A stretch of DNA of 64,000 nt from Starkeya sp. ORNL1 (GCF_012971745.1 NZ_CP048834.1:5031001-5095000); one strand, 5' to 3'; positions 42,912 to 54,948 are shown, counted from the first letter of the stretch. Translations and numbers: made by a program. The notes: generated from the letters alone by a model not told the origin.

Positions 42912-44669
42912 ATGACGATCAATCTCCAGATGCCTGATATCCGTGAACTGCGTCCTCGCATCACCGTCTTCGGTGTGGGTGGCGCCGGCAGCAACGCCGT
43001 GAACAACATGATCACGGCAGGCCTGTCGGGGGTCGACTTCGTCGTCGCCAACACCGACGCGCAGGCGCTCACCCTGTCCAAGGCCGAGCGCATCGTGCAG
43101 ATGGGCGTCGCGGTGACGGAAGGCCTCGGCGCCGGCTCGCAGCCGGAAGTCGGCCGCGCCGCCGCCGAAGAGGCGCTCGACGAGATCCGCGATCACCTCG
43201 CCGGCGCCCACATGGTGTTCATCACCGCGGGCATGGGCGGGGGCACCGGCACCGGAGCTGCTCCCGTCATCGCTCGCGCGGCCCGCGAGCTCGGCATCCT
43301 CACCGTCGGCGTCGTCACCAAGCCCTTCCACTTCGAGGGCCAGCGCCGCATGCGCATCGGCGAGATGGGCATCGGCGAGCTCCAGAAGGGCGTCGACACC
43401 CTGATCGTCATCCCCAACCAGAACCTGTTCCGGGTGGCGAACGAGCGGACCACCTTCGCCGATGCGTTCGCCATGGCGGACCAGGTGCTGTATTCCGGCG
43501 TCGCCTGCATCACCGACCTGATGGTGAAGGAAGGCCTCATCAACCTCGACTTCGCCGACGTCCGCGCCGTGATGCGCGAGATGGGCAAGGCGATGATGGG
43601 CACCGGCGAAGCCTCAGGCGACAAGCGCGCGCTGCACGCCGCCGAAGCTGCGATCGCCAACCCGCTGCTCGACGAAGTCTCGATGCGCGGCGCCCGCGGC
43701 CTGCTGATCTCCATCACCGGCGGCAAGGACCTGACGCTGTTCGAAGTGGACGAGGCGGCGACCCGCATCCGCGAGGAAGTCGATCCGGACGCCAACATCA
43801 TCCTCGGCGCAACCTTCGACGAGACGCTGGAAGGTCTGATCCGCGTGTCCGTGGTCGCCACCGGAATCGACCCGGCGGTGATCCCCGAGCAGATCCCGCA
43901 CGGCCTGTCCAACCTCGCCGATATCGGCGGGCGCCGGGTCTCCAATGCCGGCCGCGCCGCGGTCGAGGCGCGCCGCGATGCGGCGCTGCGCTCGGTCGCC
44001 TCGGCGCTGGCCGACGACTACGCCGGCAATGAGAGCTTCGAGCCGACCTTCGCCCAGCCTTCGCGCGGCGAGCATGTCTATGCCACCGAGGCCCACCACC
44101 AGGCACCGGCCCAGCAGTACGCGCAGGCGGCGATCGACGACGTCACCATCCGCCAGCAGGCTCCCAAGCCCGCGCTCTATGTCGAGCCCGAGCAGCAGGC
44201 GGCGCCCGCGCACTACGAGGATGATTCGCACCAGCCCTTCATCCCGCCGCAGGCCGAGCGCACCGACAGCCGCGTGCCGCGCATGCCGCGCGTCGACGAG
44301 CTGCCGATGCCGGCGCAGAACCAGATTCGCGCCGCTCGCGGTGAACTGCCGGATCATGCGCAGCATGCCGAGAAGAAGCGGATGACCCTGCTCCAGCGCC
44401 TCGCCAATGTCGGCCTCGGCCGTCGCGAGGACGAGGAGGAGGTCGATCCGCCGGCCGAGTTGCGCCCGATGGTGCGCCGCGCGCCGCAGCAGCAGGCTCC
44501 CGCCCATCCGGAGGCTCGCCCGCTCGCCGACATGCGTCCCGAGGCCGGTTCGGAATTCGCCAAGCGCCCGCAGGGCGCGCGGATGGACCAGCATGGCCGC
44601 CCGGTGGCGGCCCGCCCGGCCGAGGACGATCATCTCGACATCCCGGCCTTCCTGCGTCGCCAGGGCTAA
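42912..44669 (+). CDS. ftsZ: Cell division GTPase FtsZ
   Basis: A 585-residue tubulin homologue forming the division ring. The GTPase domain (about 12-318) has [13 protein letters not shown], the tubulin signature GGGTGTG (near 105-115), and the T7 synergy loop [12 protein letters not shown] long Gln/Ala/Pro-rich linker of about 250 residues follows, typical of Hyphomicrobiales. The C-terminal peptide [11 protein letters not shown] is the FtsA/ZipA-type docking tail. The long linker distinguishes it from the short FtsZ paralogues of rhizobia. Confidence 0.97.
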   Translation: MTINLQMPDIRELRPRITVFGVGGAGSNAVNNMITAGLSGVDFVVANTDAQALTLSKAERIVQMGVAVTEGLGAGSQPEVGRAAAEEALDEIRDHLAGAHMVFITAGMGGGTGTGAAPVIARAARELGILTVGVVTKPFHFEGQRRMRIGEMGIGELQKGVDTLIVIPNQNLFRVANERTTFADAFAMADQVLYSGVACITDLMVKEGLINLDFADVRAVMREMGKAMMGTGEASGDKRALHAAEAAIANPLLDEVSMRGARGLLISITGGKDLTLFEVDEAATRIREEVDPDANIILGATFDETLEGLIRVSVVATGIDPAVIPEQIPHGLSNLADIGGRRVSNAGRAAVEARRDAALRSVASALADDYAGNESFEPTFAQPSRGEHVYATEAHHQAPAQQYAQAAIDDVTIRQQAPKPALYVEPEQQAAPAHYEDDSHQPFIPPQAERTDSRVPRMPRVDELPMPAQNQIRAARGELPDHAQHAEKKRMTLLQRLANVGLGRREDEEEVDPPAELRPMVRRAPQQQAPAHPEARPLADMRPEAGSEFAKRPQGARMDQHGRPVAARPAEDDHLDIPAFLRRQG

Positions 44670-44986
44670 AACCCGTCGCGACCTGAAACATGGCGTAACA
44701 AAGCCGCCGAGATGACCAAACGCCCGGAGCTTGCTCCGGGCGTAACTTATTGTAAACGCTTGGTTAGTATTATTTGTGTGTTATTTGGGCAACGGATACA
44801 GACGGTAAACAACCGTGATTTGGCCCGAAACCACCCCATCGGTAACGTGCTGACAACAACAAGTCGCAGGCGGTGATTCGGTTCCGACACTGAAATCCTG
44901 CGGCTCAAAGATGATGGTTACGGGGCAGTTTTGGGGAGAGAGCGGAACGCCGCGGAGACGCGTCGTGTCGTTCTTCTGGGTCTGGA
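44670..44986. other. Gene-free region between ftsZ and lpxC
   Basis: A 317-base gap holding a hairpin at 44720-44743, an AT-rich stretch (about 44745-44785), and a perfect 5-base palindrome ACGGT-N5-ACCGT (44802-44816). It likely contains the lpxC promoter, but no convincing -35/-10 pair can be assigned. Confidence 0.5.
44720..44743 (+). terminator. Possible terminator after ftsZ
   Basis: A 10-base-pair perfect stem (acgcccggag with ctccgggcgt) and 4-base loop, 50 bases after the ftsZ stop. The following sequence (aacttattgt) is AT-rich but not a clean T-run, so termination strength is uncertain. Confidence 0.55.
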
Positions 44987-45928
44987 ATGAATGCTGTAAG
45001 GCAGACGACGATCGCTGATAGCGTCGCACTCGCGGGCGTTGGCGTCCACTCCGGCAAGGCTGCCCGCCTCAGCATCGCCCCCGCACCGGCGGATACCGGC
45101 ATCCTCTTCCGCCGTTCCGACTCCTCCCAGTCCGTCCGCGCCTCGCACCGCGCCGTCCGCGGCAGCGACCTCGCCACCGTGCTGCGCGATGAAGCCGGTC
45201 CTGCCGTCTCCACTGTCGAGCATCTGCTGGCCTGCTTCTCCGGCCTCGGTATCGACAACGCCCTCGTCGAGATCGACGGGCCGGAAGTGCCGATCCTCGA
45301 CGGCAGCGCCGAAGCCTTCGTCTCCGCCTGCGACGAGGCTGGGATCGTCGAAACCAATCGCGCCCGCCGCTATCTCAAGGTGCTCAAGCCGGTGCGGGTC
45401 GAGACCGAGCAGGGCTTCGGCGAACTTTCGCCCTACGATGCCGGCTTCCGCGTCGAGATCGAGATCGACTTCACCCACGCCGCCATCGGCCGCCAGCGCT
45501 ACGCCGCGACGCTCACCCCGTCGGTGTTCCGCAAGGAACTGGCCCGCGCCCGCACTTTCGGCTTCATGCGCGATGTCGAGAAGCTCTGGCAGGCCGGCTA
45601 CGCGCTCGGTGCCTCGCTCGACAACACCATCTGCCTCGATGACGAGCGCGTGGTGAATGAGAATGGCCTTCGCTACGCCGACGAGTTCGTGCGCCACAAG
45701 GCACTCGATGCGGTCGGCGACCTCGCGCTCGGCGGCATGCCGATGATGGCGCGCTACCGCTCGTATCGTGGCGGCCACCGGCTGAACTTCGCCGTGGTCG
45801 ATGCCCTGCTCGCCGACCGCTCGGCCTATGAGATCGTCGAGGCCCGGCTGCCCGCCCGCCGCAATCTGCGCGGCCATGCCGGCTTCGGTGTCGCGGTGGC
45901 GGTGCCGGCCTACGCACCGGAACTGTGA
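44987..45928 (+). CDS. lpxC: UDP-3-O-acyl-N-acetylglucosamine deacetylase LpxC
   Basis: A 313-residue zinc deacetylase catalysing the committed step of lipid A synthesis. Zinc and catalytic residues are in STVEHLLAC, the DGSAEAFV acidic loop, RHKALDAVGDLAL and the late GHRLN / GHAGFG region. Length is typical. It follows ftsZ, a common order in proteobacteria, but is separated by 317 bases with a possible terminator, so it is probably transcribed on its own. Confidence 0.96.
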   Translation: MNAVRQTTIADSVALAGVGVHSGKAARLSIAPAPADTGILFRRSDSSQSVRASHRAVRGSDLATVLRDEAGPAVSTVEHLLACFSGLGIDNALVEIDGPEVPILDGSAEAFVSACDEAGIVETNRARRYLKVLKPVRVETEQGFGELSPYDAGFRVEIEIDFTHAAIGRQRYAATLTPSVFRKELARARTFGFMRDVEKLWQAGYALGASLDNTICLDDERVVNENGLRYADEFVRHKALDAVGDLALGGMPMMARYRSYRGGHRLNFAVVDALLADRSAYEIVEARLPARRNLRGHAGFGVAVAVPAYAPEL

Positions 45929-46112
45929 GGGCGGCCTCGGCGCCGCGCGCCAGGCTGGCCGATCGGCAACACCTCGGCGCTTCCACCACATGCCTGGCGG
46001 CTCTCGCCTTATTCCCGACCGAAAGCCGCTTTAGCCGCTCTATCCGGGGTTTCGCACAGATGGTTATTCATCGTGCGCGGCGAACAGCTCGGGAGCGGGG
46101 CAGAATTTCGTG

Positions 46113-47000
46113 ATGCGTCTTCTCAACCTCTCGCAGGGCGCTTTGCCCGAACACAACCGCCCTCGCGGCGCCGTGCGGCTTGTCGCGCTGGCCATGCTCG
46201 GCCTCAGCCTGGCCGGCTGCGCCGGCCTGTTCGACAAGAAGGATGACGAGGATATCGTCATCAACGACGAGCCGGCGGAGAAGATCTACAATGAGGGCCT
46301 GACCCTCATGAACAAGGAAGACTACGACGCAGCGGCCAAGCGCTTCGAGGACGTCGATCGTCAGCAGCCCTATTCGGAATGGGCGCGCAAGGCGCTGCTG
46401 ATGATGGCCTATGTGAATTATACGCGCGGCGAGTACACCGAGTGCATCGCCGCCGCGAAGCGCTACATCGCGCTGCATCCCGGCAGCCCGGACGCGGCCT
46501 ATGCGCAGTTCCTGCTGGCCTCGGCGATGTACGACCAGATCCCCGATGTCACCCGCGACCAGCAGGGAACGCAGGCCGCCATCCAGGCGCTGCAGGACGT
46601 CGTGCGCAAATATCCGACCTCCGAATATGCCGTGAGTGCCAAGAAGAAGCTCACGGTCGCGCAGGATCAGATCGCCGGCAAGGAGATGATGATCGGGCGC
46701 TATTATCTGGAGCAGCGCAACTACACCGGCGCCATCAACCGCTTCAAGGTCGTCGTCACGCAATACCAGACGACGCGCCACGTCGAGGAAGCGCTGTACC
46801 GCCTCACCGAAGCCTATATGGCGCTCGGCATCATGCCCGAGGCGCAGACCTCGGCCGCCGTGCTCGGCTATAATTTCCCGGACAGCCCCTGGTACAAGGA
46901 CGCCTACAAGCTGGTCCAGAGCCGCGGCGTCGATCCGAAGATGAACGAAGCCTCCTGGATCGCCAAGGCGTTCAAGAAGATGGGCCTCAGCGCCGGCTAG
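46113..47000 (+). CDS. bamD: Outer membrane assembly lipoprotein BamD
   Basis: A 295-residue outer-membrane lipoprotein of the BAM complex, which inserts beta-barrel proteins. The signal ends in a lipobox LAGC (Cys at about residue 36). Tetratricopeptide-type repeats follow: IYNEGLTLMNKEDYDAAAKRF, GEYTECIAAAKRYIALHPGS, and NYTGAINRFKVVVTQYQ. The ATG at 46113 is preferred; a GTG one codon upstream is possible. The N-terminal part before the hydrophobic stretch is longer than usual, about 22 residues. Confidence 0.93.
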   Translation: MRLLNLSQGALPEHNRPRGAVRLVALAMLGLSLAGCAGLFDKKDDEDIVINDEPAEKIYNEGLTLMNKEDYDAAAKRFEDVDRQQPYSEWARKALLMMAYVNYTRGEYTECIAAAKRYIALHPGSPDAAYAQFLLASAMYDQIPDVTRDQQGTQAAIQALQDVVRKYPTSEYAVSAKKKLTVAQDQIAGKEMMIGRYYLEQRNYTGAINRFKVVVTQYQTTRHVEEALYRLTEAYMALGIMPEAQTSAAVLGYNFPDSPWYKDAYKLVQSRGVDPKMNEASWIAKAFKKMGLSAG

Positions 47001-47010
47001 AGCATTTCCC

Positions 47011-47114
47011 GATCAGATGGAATCATCTGATCGAAGGGGAATTGCTCCAGCTTATAGAATCTAGAGCACTTTCTTGTCGTTCGGATGTTTCCATCCGAAC
47101 GGAAAGGGCTCTAG
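47011..47114. repeat. Two dispersed hairpin elements between bamD and recN
   Basis: The first is a 9-base-pair stem gatcagatg/catctgatc with loop gaat (47011-47032). The second is gttcggatg/catccgaac (47079-47100) nested inside an outer ctagagc/gctctag stem (47061-47114). No T-run follows either. They resemble short hairpin motifs scattered in related genomes; function unknown. Confidence 0.65.
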
Positions 47115-47199
47115 CAGCTAGCCCGGGGCTGGGCGCTTGCGGGCGTGAACTGCTAGAAGGTGTCGACCGCCTGTTGCGGATTCGTTCCGGAGCCCTCTC

Positions 47200-48879
47200 A
47201 TGCTCGCCGCCCTGTCGATCCGGGACATCGTGCTGATCGAGCGGCTCGACCTTGCCTTCCAGCCCGGCCTCACCGTGCTGACCGGCGAGACCGGTGCCGG
47301 CAAATCGATCCTGCTCGACGCCTTCACCCTCGCCCTTGGCGGGCGCGGTGACGGCTCGCTGGTGCGTCAGGGTGCGGCGCAGGGCCAGGTCACGGCGGAA
47401 TTCGACATCGCCACCGATCATCCCGCCCGCGCGCTTCTGGCCGAGGCCGGCATCGAGGATGAAGGCTCGCTGGTGCTGCGCCGGGTGCAGCATGCCGACG
47501 GGCGGACCAGGGCCTTCGTCAATGACCAGTCGGTTTCCGCGCAGATGCTGCGCTCGCTCGGCCGGCGGCTGGTGGAGATCCATGGCCAGCACGACGACCG
47601 TGCGCTGGTCGATCCGGCATCGCACCGCTCTTTGCTCGACGCCTATGGCGGGCTGAGCGACGCCGCGGCCGAGGTCGGCACGCTGTGGCGTACCCTGCGC
47701 TCAGCACGCTCCGAAGCCGAGACCGAGCGTGCGCGGCTCACCGAGGCCGGCCGCGAGGCCGATTACATCCGCCATGCCGTCGAGGAACTGGAGAAGCTCT
47801 CGCCCGAGCCCGGCGAGGAGGCGCGGCTTGCCGATCGCCGCGCCGAGATGATGCGCTTCGAGAAGATCGCCACCGATCTCGCGGAGGCCCAGGACGCCAT
47901 CTCCGGCTCGGCCTCGCCGGTGCCCGGCCTCGCTTCCACGGTGCGGCGGCTGGAGCGGCGGGCAGGGGAGGCGGAGAAGCTGGTGCGTCCGGCGGTGGAG
48001 GCGATCGACGTGGCGCTGAATGCGCTGGAATCGGCCCGCCTGTATCTCGACGCGGCGCTGGCCGAGACCGATTTCGATCCGCGTGAGCTGGAGAAGATCG
48101 AGGAACGGCTGTTCGCTCTGCGCGCTGCGGCGCGGAAATACGCCTGCTCGGTCGAATATCTGCCGACCGTCGCTGCGCGCTTTGCCGATTCGCTCGATGC
48201 GCTCGACCATGGCGCCGAGCGGCTGAAAGGGCTCGATGCCCGCGTCGCCGAGGCGGAGGCGATCTATCGCCGTGCCGCCGGCGAGCTGTCGCGGCGCCGG
48301 CACGAGGCTGCCGCCGCGCTCGACGAGGCGGTGAATGCCGAACTGCCGCCCTTGAAGCTGGAGCGTGCCCGTTTCACCACGGATGTCCAGACCGACGAGG
48401 TGGAAGGCCAGGCCGACGGTTACGACCGCATCGAGTTCTGGGTGCGCACCAATCCAGGCACCCGCCCCGGCCCGATGATGAAGGTCGCCTCCGGCGGCGA
48501 ACTCGCCCGCTTCCTGCTGGCGCTGAAGGTGGTGCTGGCCGACAAGGGCTCGGCGCCGACCCTCGTCTTCGACGAGATCGACACCGGCGTCGGTGGCGCG
48601 GTGGCGGATGCGATCGGCGCGCGGCTGAAGCGCCTCGCCGAGCGGGTGCAGGTCGTTGCCGTGACCCATGCGCCGCAGGTGGCGGCGCGCGCCGGCAATC
48701 ATTTCCGCATCGCCAAGGAGGCGCTGGCCGATCTCGACCGGGTGGCGACGCGCGTCGCGCCGCTCGCCCCTGATCATCGCCGCGAGGAAATCGCGCGCAT
48801 GCTCTCCGGCGCGGAAGTCACTTCGGAGGCGCGAGCAGCCGCGGACCGGCTGCTCAAGGGCGCAGAATCCGTTAAATAG
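47200..48879 (+). CDS. recN: DNA repair ATPase RecN
   Basis: A 559-residue SMC-like protein in double-strand-break repair. The N-terminal ATPase half has Walker A GETGAGKS and the Q-loop near EIHGQHDDRAL. A central coiled coil spans about 155-365 (Glu/Arg/Ala-rich heptads). The C-terminal half has the ABC signature VASGGELARF, Walker B LVFDEIDTGVGG, and the THAPQVAA switch. Length is standard. It is followed 6 bases later by ligA, so the two repair genes are co-transcribed. Confidence 0.95.
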   Translation: MLAALSIRDIVLIERLDLAFQPGLTVLTGETGAGKSILLDAFTLALGGRGDGSLVRQGAAQGQVTAEFDIATDHPARALLAEAGIEDEGSLVLRRVQHADGRTRAFVNDQSVSAQMLRSLGRRLVEIHGQHDDRALVDPASHRSLLDAYGGLSDAAAEVGTLWRTLRSARSEAETERARLTEAGREADYIRHAVEELEKLSPEPGEEARLADRRAEMMRFEKIATDLAEAQDAISGSASPVPGLASTVRRLERRAGEAEKLVRPAVEAIDVALNALESARLYLDAALAETDFDPRELEKIEERLFALRAAARKYACSVEYLPTVAARFADSLDALDHGAERLKGLDARVAEAEAIYRRAAGELSRRRHEAAAALDEAVNAELPPLKLERARFTTDVQTDEVEGQADGYDRIEFWVRTNPGTRPGPMMKVASGGELARFLLALKVVLADKGSAPTLVFDEIDTGVGGAVADAIGARLKRLAERVQVVAVTHAPQVAARAGNHFRIAKEALADLDRVATRVAPLAPDHRREEIARMLSGAEVTSEARAAADRLLKGAESVK

Positions 48880-51057
<2,178 letters not shown>

Positions 51058-51121
51058 AGCGAAATGGCCGGCGCGCGGCCGGCCATCACGTCAGTCGCGA
51101 AAGTTCTGTACGAGGCGCGGC

Positions 51122-51274
51122 TTATATTCGTCCTGTCAGCATCATCACGATCAAGACGATCAGAAGTATTGTCACGATACCGCTCGGGCCATAGCCCCAG
51201 CCGCGGCTGTAACCCCAACTGGGTAGCGCGCCGACAAGTATCAGGATCAAAATAATGATCAGAATAGTGGACAT
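51122..51274 (-). CDS. Small DUF3309-type membrane protein
   Basis: A 50-residue protein (MSTILIIILILILVGALPSW, then GYSRGWGYGPSG, then a second hydrophobic stretch ending MLTGRI). Two hydrophobic helices flank the conserved LPSWGYSRGWGYGPSG turn, which matches DUF3309. The start at 51274 has a strong ggaggcgac ribosome site. Function unknown. It lies antisense in the gap between ligA and the aminopeptidase gene; the rest of that gap (51275-51381) shows nothing I can assign. Confidence 0.82.
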   Translation of the reverse strand: MSTILIIILILILVGALPSWGYSRGWGYGPSGIVTILLIVLIVMMLTGRI

Positions 51275-51381
51275 GGCGTCGCCTCCGTTCCAGTCCCTGC
51301 GATCAGGCTGTCGGGGAAACGCGGGTCGTCAGCGATGGTTCCATTGAACCGCCGCATGTATTCGCGATTTGTGAACGTTGG

Positions 51382-51484
51382 CGTCATCCCGGACACGCGG
51401 AAGGCGTGAGCCGGGATCGCGTGCCGAAAGTGCGTCTAACCTTCCTGCGATCCCGGATCGGCCTTTCAGCCGTCCGGGATGACG
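51382..51484. repeat. Family B palindromic repeat, copy 2
   Basis: Same ends and inner blocks as the copy at 30.6 kb (gtcatcccgg, gagccgggatcgcg, cgatcccggatcggcc, gccgtccgggatgac). It lies just past the 3' end of the aminopeptidase gene. Confidence 0.82.
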
Positions 51485-51494
51485 ACCTCATGAA

Positions 51495-53321
51495 TTAAAG
51501 CGGTCGCGTCGCCGCGTTGAGCCAGTCGCGCACCTTGTCTTCGACCAGCGGGCCGATCTCCTCGCGCACGCGGGCATGGTAGGCGTCGAGCCAGGCGATC
51601 TCTTCGGGGGAGAGCAGGTCGCGCGCGATCACCCGGCGGTCGAACGGGGCGAGCGTCAGCGTCTCGAAGGCGAGCAGCGTGCGCTCCGCACCCTCGGGCG
51701 CGGGCCCGTCGACCACGAGTTCGAGATTCTCCAGCCGCACGCCGAAGCCGCCGGTCTTGTAGAAACCCGGCTCGTTGGAGAGCACCATGCCGAGCGCCAG
51801 CGGCGTGGTGCCGAGCTTGGAGATGCGCGCCGGGCCCTCATGCACCGAAAGATAGGCGCCGACGCCGTGCCCGGTGCCGTGGTCGAAATCGAGCCCGGCC
51901 TCCCAGAGCGCGCGGCGAGCGAAGGGGTCGAGCTGCGCGCCGGTGGTGCCGAGCGGGAACACCGAGCGGGCAATGGCGATGTGGCCCTTCAGCACCCGTG
52001 TGTAGCGGTCGCGCATCTCGGCTGTCGGCTCGCCGACCGGGAGCGTGCGGGTGACGTCGGTGGTGCCGTCCTCATATTGCGCACCGGAATCGATGAGGAA
52101 CAATTCGCCCGACTTCACCGGGCGATTGGTGGCGCGGCTGACGCGGTAATGCACGATGGCGCCGTTCGGGCCGGCGCCGGCAATGCTGGGGAAGGAGACG
52201 TCCTTCAGCGCGCCGGTCTCGCGGCGAAAGGTCTCCAGCGCCTCGACGACAGCGATCTCGGTGAGGTGGCCCTTGGGCGCCTCGACATCGAACCAATGCA
52301 GGAAGCGGGCGAGCGCGGCACCGTCGCGGCGATGCGCGGCGCGCATGCCGGCGATCTCGGCGGCGTTCTTCGAGGCCTGCAGCAACGCGACCGGGCTGGT
52401 GCCCTTCAACACCTTGCCGCCCGCCGCCTCGATGCGCGCGGCGAGCAGCGCCGGCGCGGTCGCCTGGTCGAGCCGGATGGTGGCCCCGGAGGAGGCAATG
52501 AGGTCGATGGCGCGGTCGAGAAAAGCGGGCTCGACGATCTCGGCATGGGACGCCAGTTCGTGGCGTACCTCATTGGAGAGCTTGCGCCCATCGATCAGCA
52601 AAGTCGGCTGGCCCTCCGCCGGGACAATGGCCCAGGACAGCGGCAGGGGCGTGAAGGCGACATCGCCGCCGCGTATGTTGAAGGTCCAGGCGACGCCGTG
52701 CGGATCGGACAGCACCACGGCGTCGAGCTTCTCGTCGCGGAGCTTGTCGCGGATGCGCGCCAGCTTGTCCGCGACGCTCTCGCCGGCCAGAGCCGGGGAG
52801 CGGATGACGACCGGCGCGGTCGGAGGCGCCGGACGATCCTCCCACACCGCGTCGAGCGGATTGCTGTCGACCGCCGCCAGCGTGCCGCCGGCACTGGTCA
52901 CCGCGCGGCGCAGCTTGTCGACGCCGTCGATGGTGATCAACCAGGGATCATAGCCGAAGCGGCCGCCTGCCGGCAGGTTCAGCTCCAGCCAGCGCTCCGC
53001 CGGGGTGTCGCCCAGCGGCACCACGACATAGGAGGCGGGGTCGAGCTGGTCGGCGGCCTGCAGCGTATAACGCCCGTCGACCACCACCGCCGCCTTGTCG
53101 CGCAGCACGATGGCGACGCCGGCCGAGCCGGTGAAGCCGGTGAGCCAGGCGAGGCGCTCGTCGCTGGGCGGCACATATTCGTTCTGGTGGGCATCGGCGC
53201 GCGGCACGATGAAACCGTCGAGGCCGCGGCGGTCGAGCTCGGCGCGCAGCTTGGCGAGATGGGCGGTGCCGCGCGCCGGGTCGGCGGCGTCATCGAAACT
53301 CTGGAACTTGGCTTCGAACAC
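51495..53321 (-). CDS. Aminopeptidase P family protein (M24 Xaa-Pro aminopeptidase)
   Basis: A 608-residue metallopeptidase removing N-terminal residues before proline. Two creatinase-like N-terminal domains (about 15-300) precede the pita-bread M24 domain, with metal ligands in the DSGAQYEDGTTDVTRT aspartates, HGTGHGVGAYLSVHE and the late NEPGF / LENLELVV glutamates. I place the start at GTG 53321 (fMet-FEAKFQSFDD), because that N-terminus is family-like and lies 2 bases after the upstream exporter stop. The open frame continuing to 54020 is a shadow of the exporter gene. Confidence 0.88.
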   Translation of the reverse strand: MFEAKFQSFDDAADPARGTAHLAKLRAELDRRGLDGFIVPRADAHQNEYVPPSDERLAWLTGFTGSAGVAIVLRDKAAVVVDGRYTLQAADQLDPASYVVVPLGDTPAERWLELNLPAGGRFGYDPWLITIDGVDKLRRAVTSAGGTLAAVDSNPLDAVWEDRPAPPTAPVVIRSPALAGESVADKLARIRDKLRDEKLDAVVLSDPHGVAWTFNIRGGDVAFTPLPLSWAIVPAEGQPTLLIDGRKLSNEVRHELASHAEIVEPAFLDRAIDLIASSGATIRLDQATAPALLAARIEAAGGKVLKGTSPVALLQASKNAAEIAGMRAAHRRDGAALARFLHWFDVEAPKGHLTEIAVVEALETFRRETGALKDVSFPSIAGAGPNGAIVHYRVSRATNRPVKSGELFLIDSGAQYEDGTTDVTRTLPVGEPTAEMRDRYTRVLKGHIAIARSVFPLGTTGAQLDPFARRALWEAGLDFDHGTGHGVGAYLSVHEGPARISKLGTTPLALGMVLSNEPGFYKTGGFGVRLENLELVVDGPAPEGAERTLLAFETLTLAPFDRRVIARDLLSPEEIAWLDAYHARVREEIGPLVEDKVRDWLNAATRPL

Positions 53322-53323
53322 GA

Positions 53324-53983
53324 TCAGGCCCGCGCGCTGATGGAACGGCCGGCATCGACCAGGGACTTGGCGCCGAAGGCGATGAATATCACGCCGACGA
53401 CGCGGGTCACGGCAAGCCCGTGGCGCAGAAAGAAGCGCCGCACCGGGGCGAGGCCGGCCATATAGACCAGCAGGATATCCGCGGCGACGAAGCCGGCGAA
53501 GGCGGCGGCCATCAGATAGGGCGCATCCGCCCAGGTGAGGCCGGCGGTGTAGCTCGCGGTCAGCGCGGTGAACATCGCCACCGAGACCGGATAGGCCTTC
53601 GGGTTGGTGAGGCCGAACAGCACGCCGGCAACGATCGGCCGGTTGGCGCCCACCGGGGCGACCGCGCCGGCCTTGGCGGTGACCGCCTTGAAGCCGAGCC
53701 AGACCAGATAGAGCCCGCAGGCAATGCCGAGAATGTCGAACAGCGTCGGGCCGAGCTGGCTCACCCCGATGATGGCGGCGAAGGCCAGCGTGCCCCAGAA
53801 CACGTCGCCGATCAGGTGGCCGGAAACGAAGCGGGCGCCGGCCGGCCGGCCATGGGCTGCGGAAAGCGCGAACAACGCCAGGAAGGCCGGGCCGGGCGAG
53901 AGCACGTATAGCGCGCCGGCCAGTGCCGTCATGACATAAAGACCTGAAAACATCGGAGAAATCCGGCTGGACGGGAGAGACAT
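53324..53983 (-). CDS. LysE/RhtB-family amino acid exporter
   Basis: A 219-residue inner-membrane exporter with about six hydrophobic helices. The conserved SPGPAFLALFALSAAHGRPAG stretch near the N-terminus and GLTNPKAYPVSVAMFTA are the LysE family signatures. It would export amino acids or related metabolites. The start could be 53983 or the internal Met at 53953. It precedes the aminopeptidase gene by 2 bases on the same strand, so export may be linked to peptide-derived amino acids (inference). Divergent from the binding-protein gene. Confidence 0.88.
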   Translation of the reverse strand: MSLPSSRISPMFSGLYVMTALAGALYVLSPGPAFLALFALSAAHGRPAGARFVSGHLIGDVFWGTLAFAAIIGVSQLGPTLFDILGIACGLYLVWLGFKAVTAKAGAVAPVGANRPIVAGVLFGLTNPKAYPVSVAMFTALTASYTAGLTWADAPYLMAAAFAGFVAADILLVYMAGLAPVRRFFLRHGLAVTRVVGVIFIAFGAKSLVDAGRSISARA

Positions 53984-54054
53984 CTTGCACCAGCATCGGG
54001 CGGTTCGCTGGCAGCGTCAATCGCGGTGCGCCGGCTCAAGCTTGCAGGTGTTCG

Positions 54055-54867
54055 ATGCTGGTCGGTGTGCGGGCGCTGGTGCTCGGCCTGCTCCTTGCCA
54101 TGTGCGGGAGCGCGCTTGGGCTTTCGTTCGTTCCGACTGCCGCCTGTGCACAAGGCGAGCCGCTGCGCGTCGGCACCTATATCGACAATATGCCGTGGGG
54201 GTTCCGCAACGACAAGGGCGAGATCGTAGGCTTCGATATCGATCTCGTCCAGCAGATCGGCCGCAGCCTCGGCCGCCCGGTCGACTTCCAGAGCATGGCG
54301 TTTCGCGATCTCTTCACCGCGCTGGCATCGAACCGGATCGACCTTGCCGTTTCCTCGATCAGCATCACGTCGGAGCGCCTTGCCTATATCGACTTCACCC
54401 AATCCTATTATGAGACGGCGCAGGGCGTGCTGGTGATGAAGAAGTCCGGCATGCGCGACGTAGGGGACCTCGCCGGCAAGAACGTCAGCGTGACCTCCGG
54501 CACCACCAGTGAGCGCTGGGTGACGGCGAATGCCCAGCGTTATGGTTTCGGACGCACCAGCTTCTCGCAGGGCTCGTCCGATGGCGTCCGGCTGCTCGAA
54601 GCGGGCGCTATCGACGCCTATGTCGGCGACCTGCCGACGCTGCTCTATCAATTGCTGAAGCGCCCGGATCTCGCGGTGATCGCGCGGCTTCCCAGCCAGG
54701 AGCGCTACGGCATCGCGCTCGCCAAGGATTCGCCGCTCACCGCCAAGGTCGATGCCGCCATCACCCGGATGAAGCAGGACGGCACGCTGGCGCGCATCCA
54801 CAAGCGCTGGTTCGGCATGGCGCCGGACAAGGACTCCGCCACCACGAAGGTGCTGCCGCGGCCTTAG
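54055..54867 (+). CDS. Orphan periplasmic amino-acid-type solute-binding protein
   Basis: A 270-residue SBP_bac_3 family protein. The signal peptide spans about 1-32 (cleavage probably near AACAQ). The binding domain starts at LRVGTYIDNMPWGF, with the signature GFDIDLVQQIGRSLGR, DLAVSSISITSERL, and a late LAKDSPLTAKVDAAI segment. Such proteins feed polar amino acid ABC importers, but no permease or ATPase lies next to it, so its partner must be elsewhere. Confidence 0.9.
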   Translation: MLVGVRALVLGLLLAMCGSALGLSFVPTAACAQGEPLRVGTYIDNMPWGFRNDKGEIVGFDIDLVQQIGRSLGRPVDFQSMAFRDLFTALASNRIDLAVSSISITSERLAYIDFTQSYYETAQGVLVMKKSGMRDVGDLAGKNVSVTSGTTSERWVTANAQRYGFGRTSFSQGSSDGVRLLEAGAIDAYVGDLPTLLYQLLKRPDLAVIARLPSQERYGIALAKDSPLTAKVDAAITRMKQDGTLARIHKRWFGMAPDKDSATTKVLPRP

Positions 54868-54948
54868 TATCGGCCGCACCCTCGCCAAACCGACATGCCG
54901 GTGCCATTTTGTTCACGTTGAGAATCACGTGACAGCCCAAGGACCATT

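Noticed and set aside
51576..53465. 629-codon open frame on the + strand
   Set aside because: It is antisense to the well-supported aminopeptidase P gene and encodes low-complexity Gly/Arg/Ala sequence. High GC makes long antisense open frames common here; the 692-codon (24183-26261) and 700-codon (61237-63339) minus frames are rejected for the same reason.
53322..54020. N-terminal extension of the aminopeptidase frame to 54020 (841 codons)
   Set aside because: The extra part is the LysE-type exporter gene read in another frame; no family-like sequence precedes the GTG at 53321.
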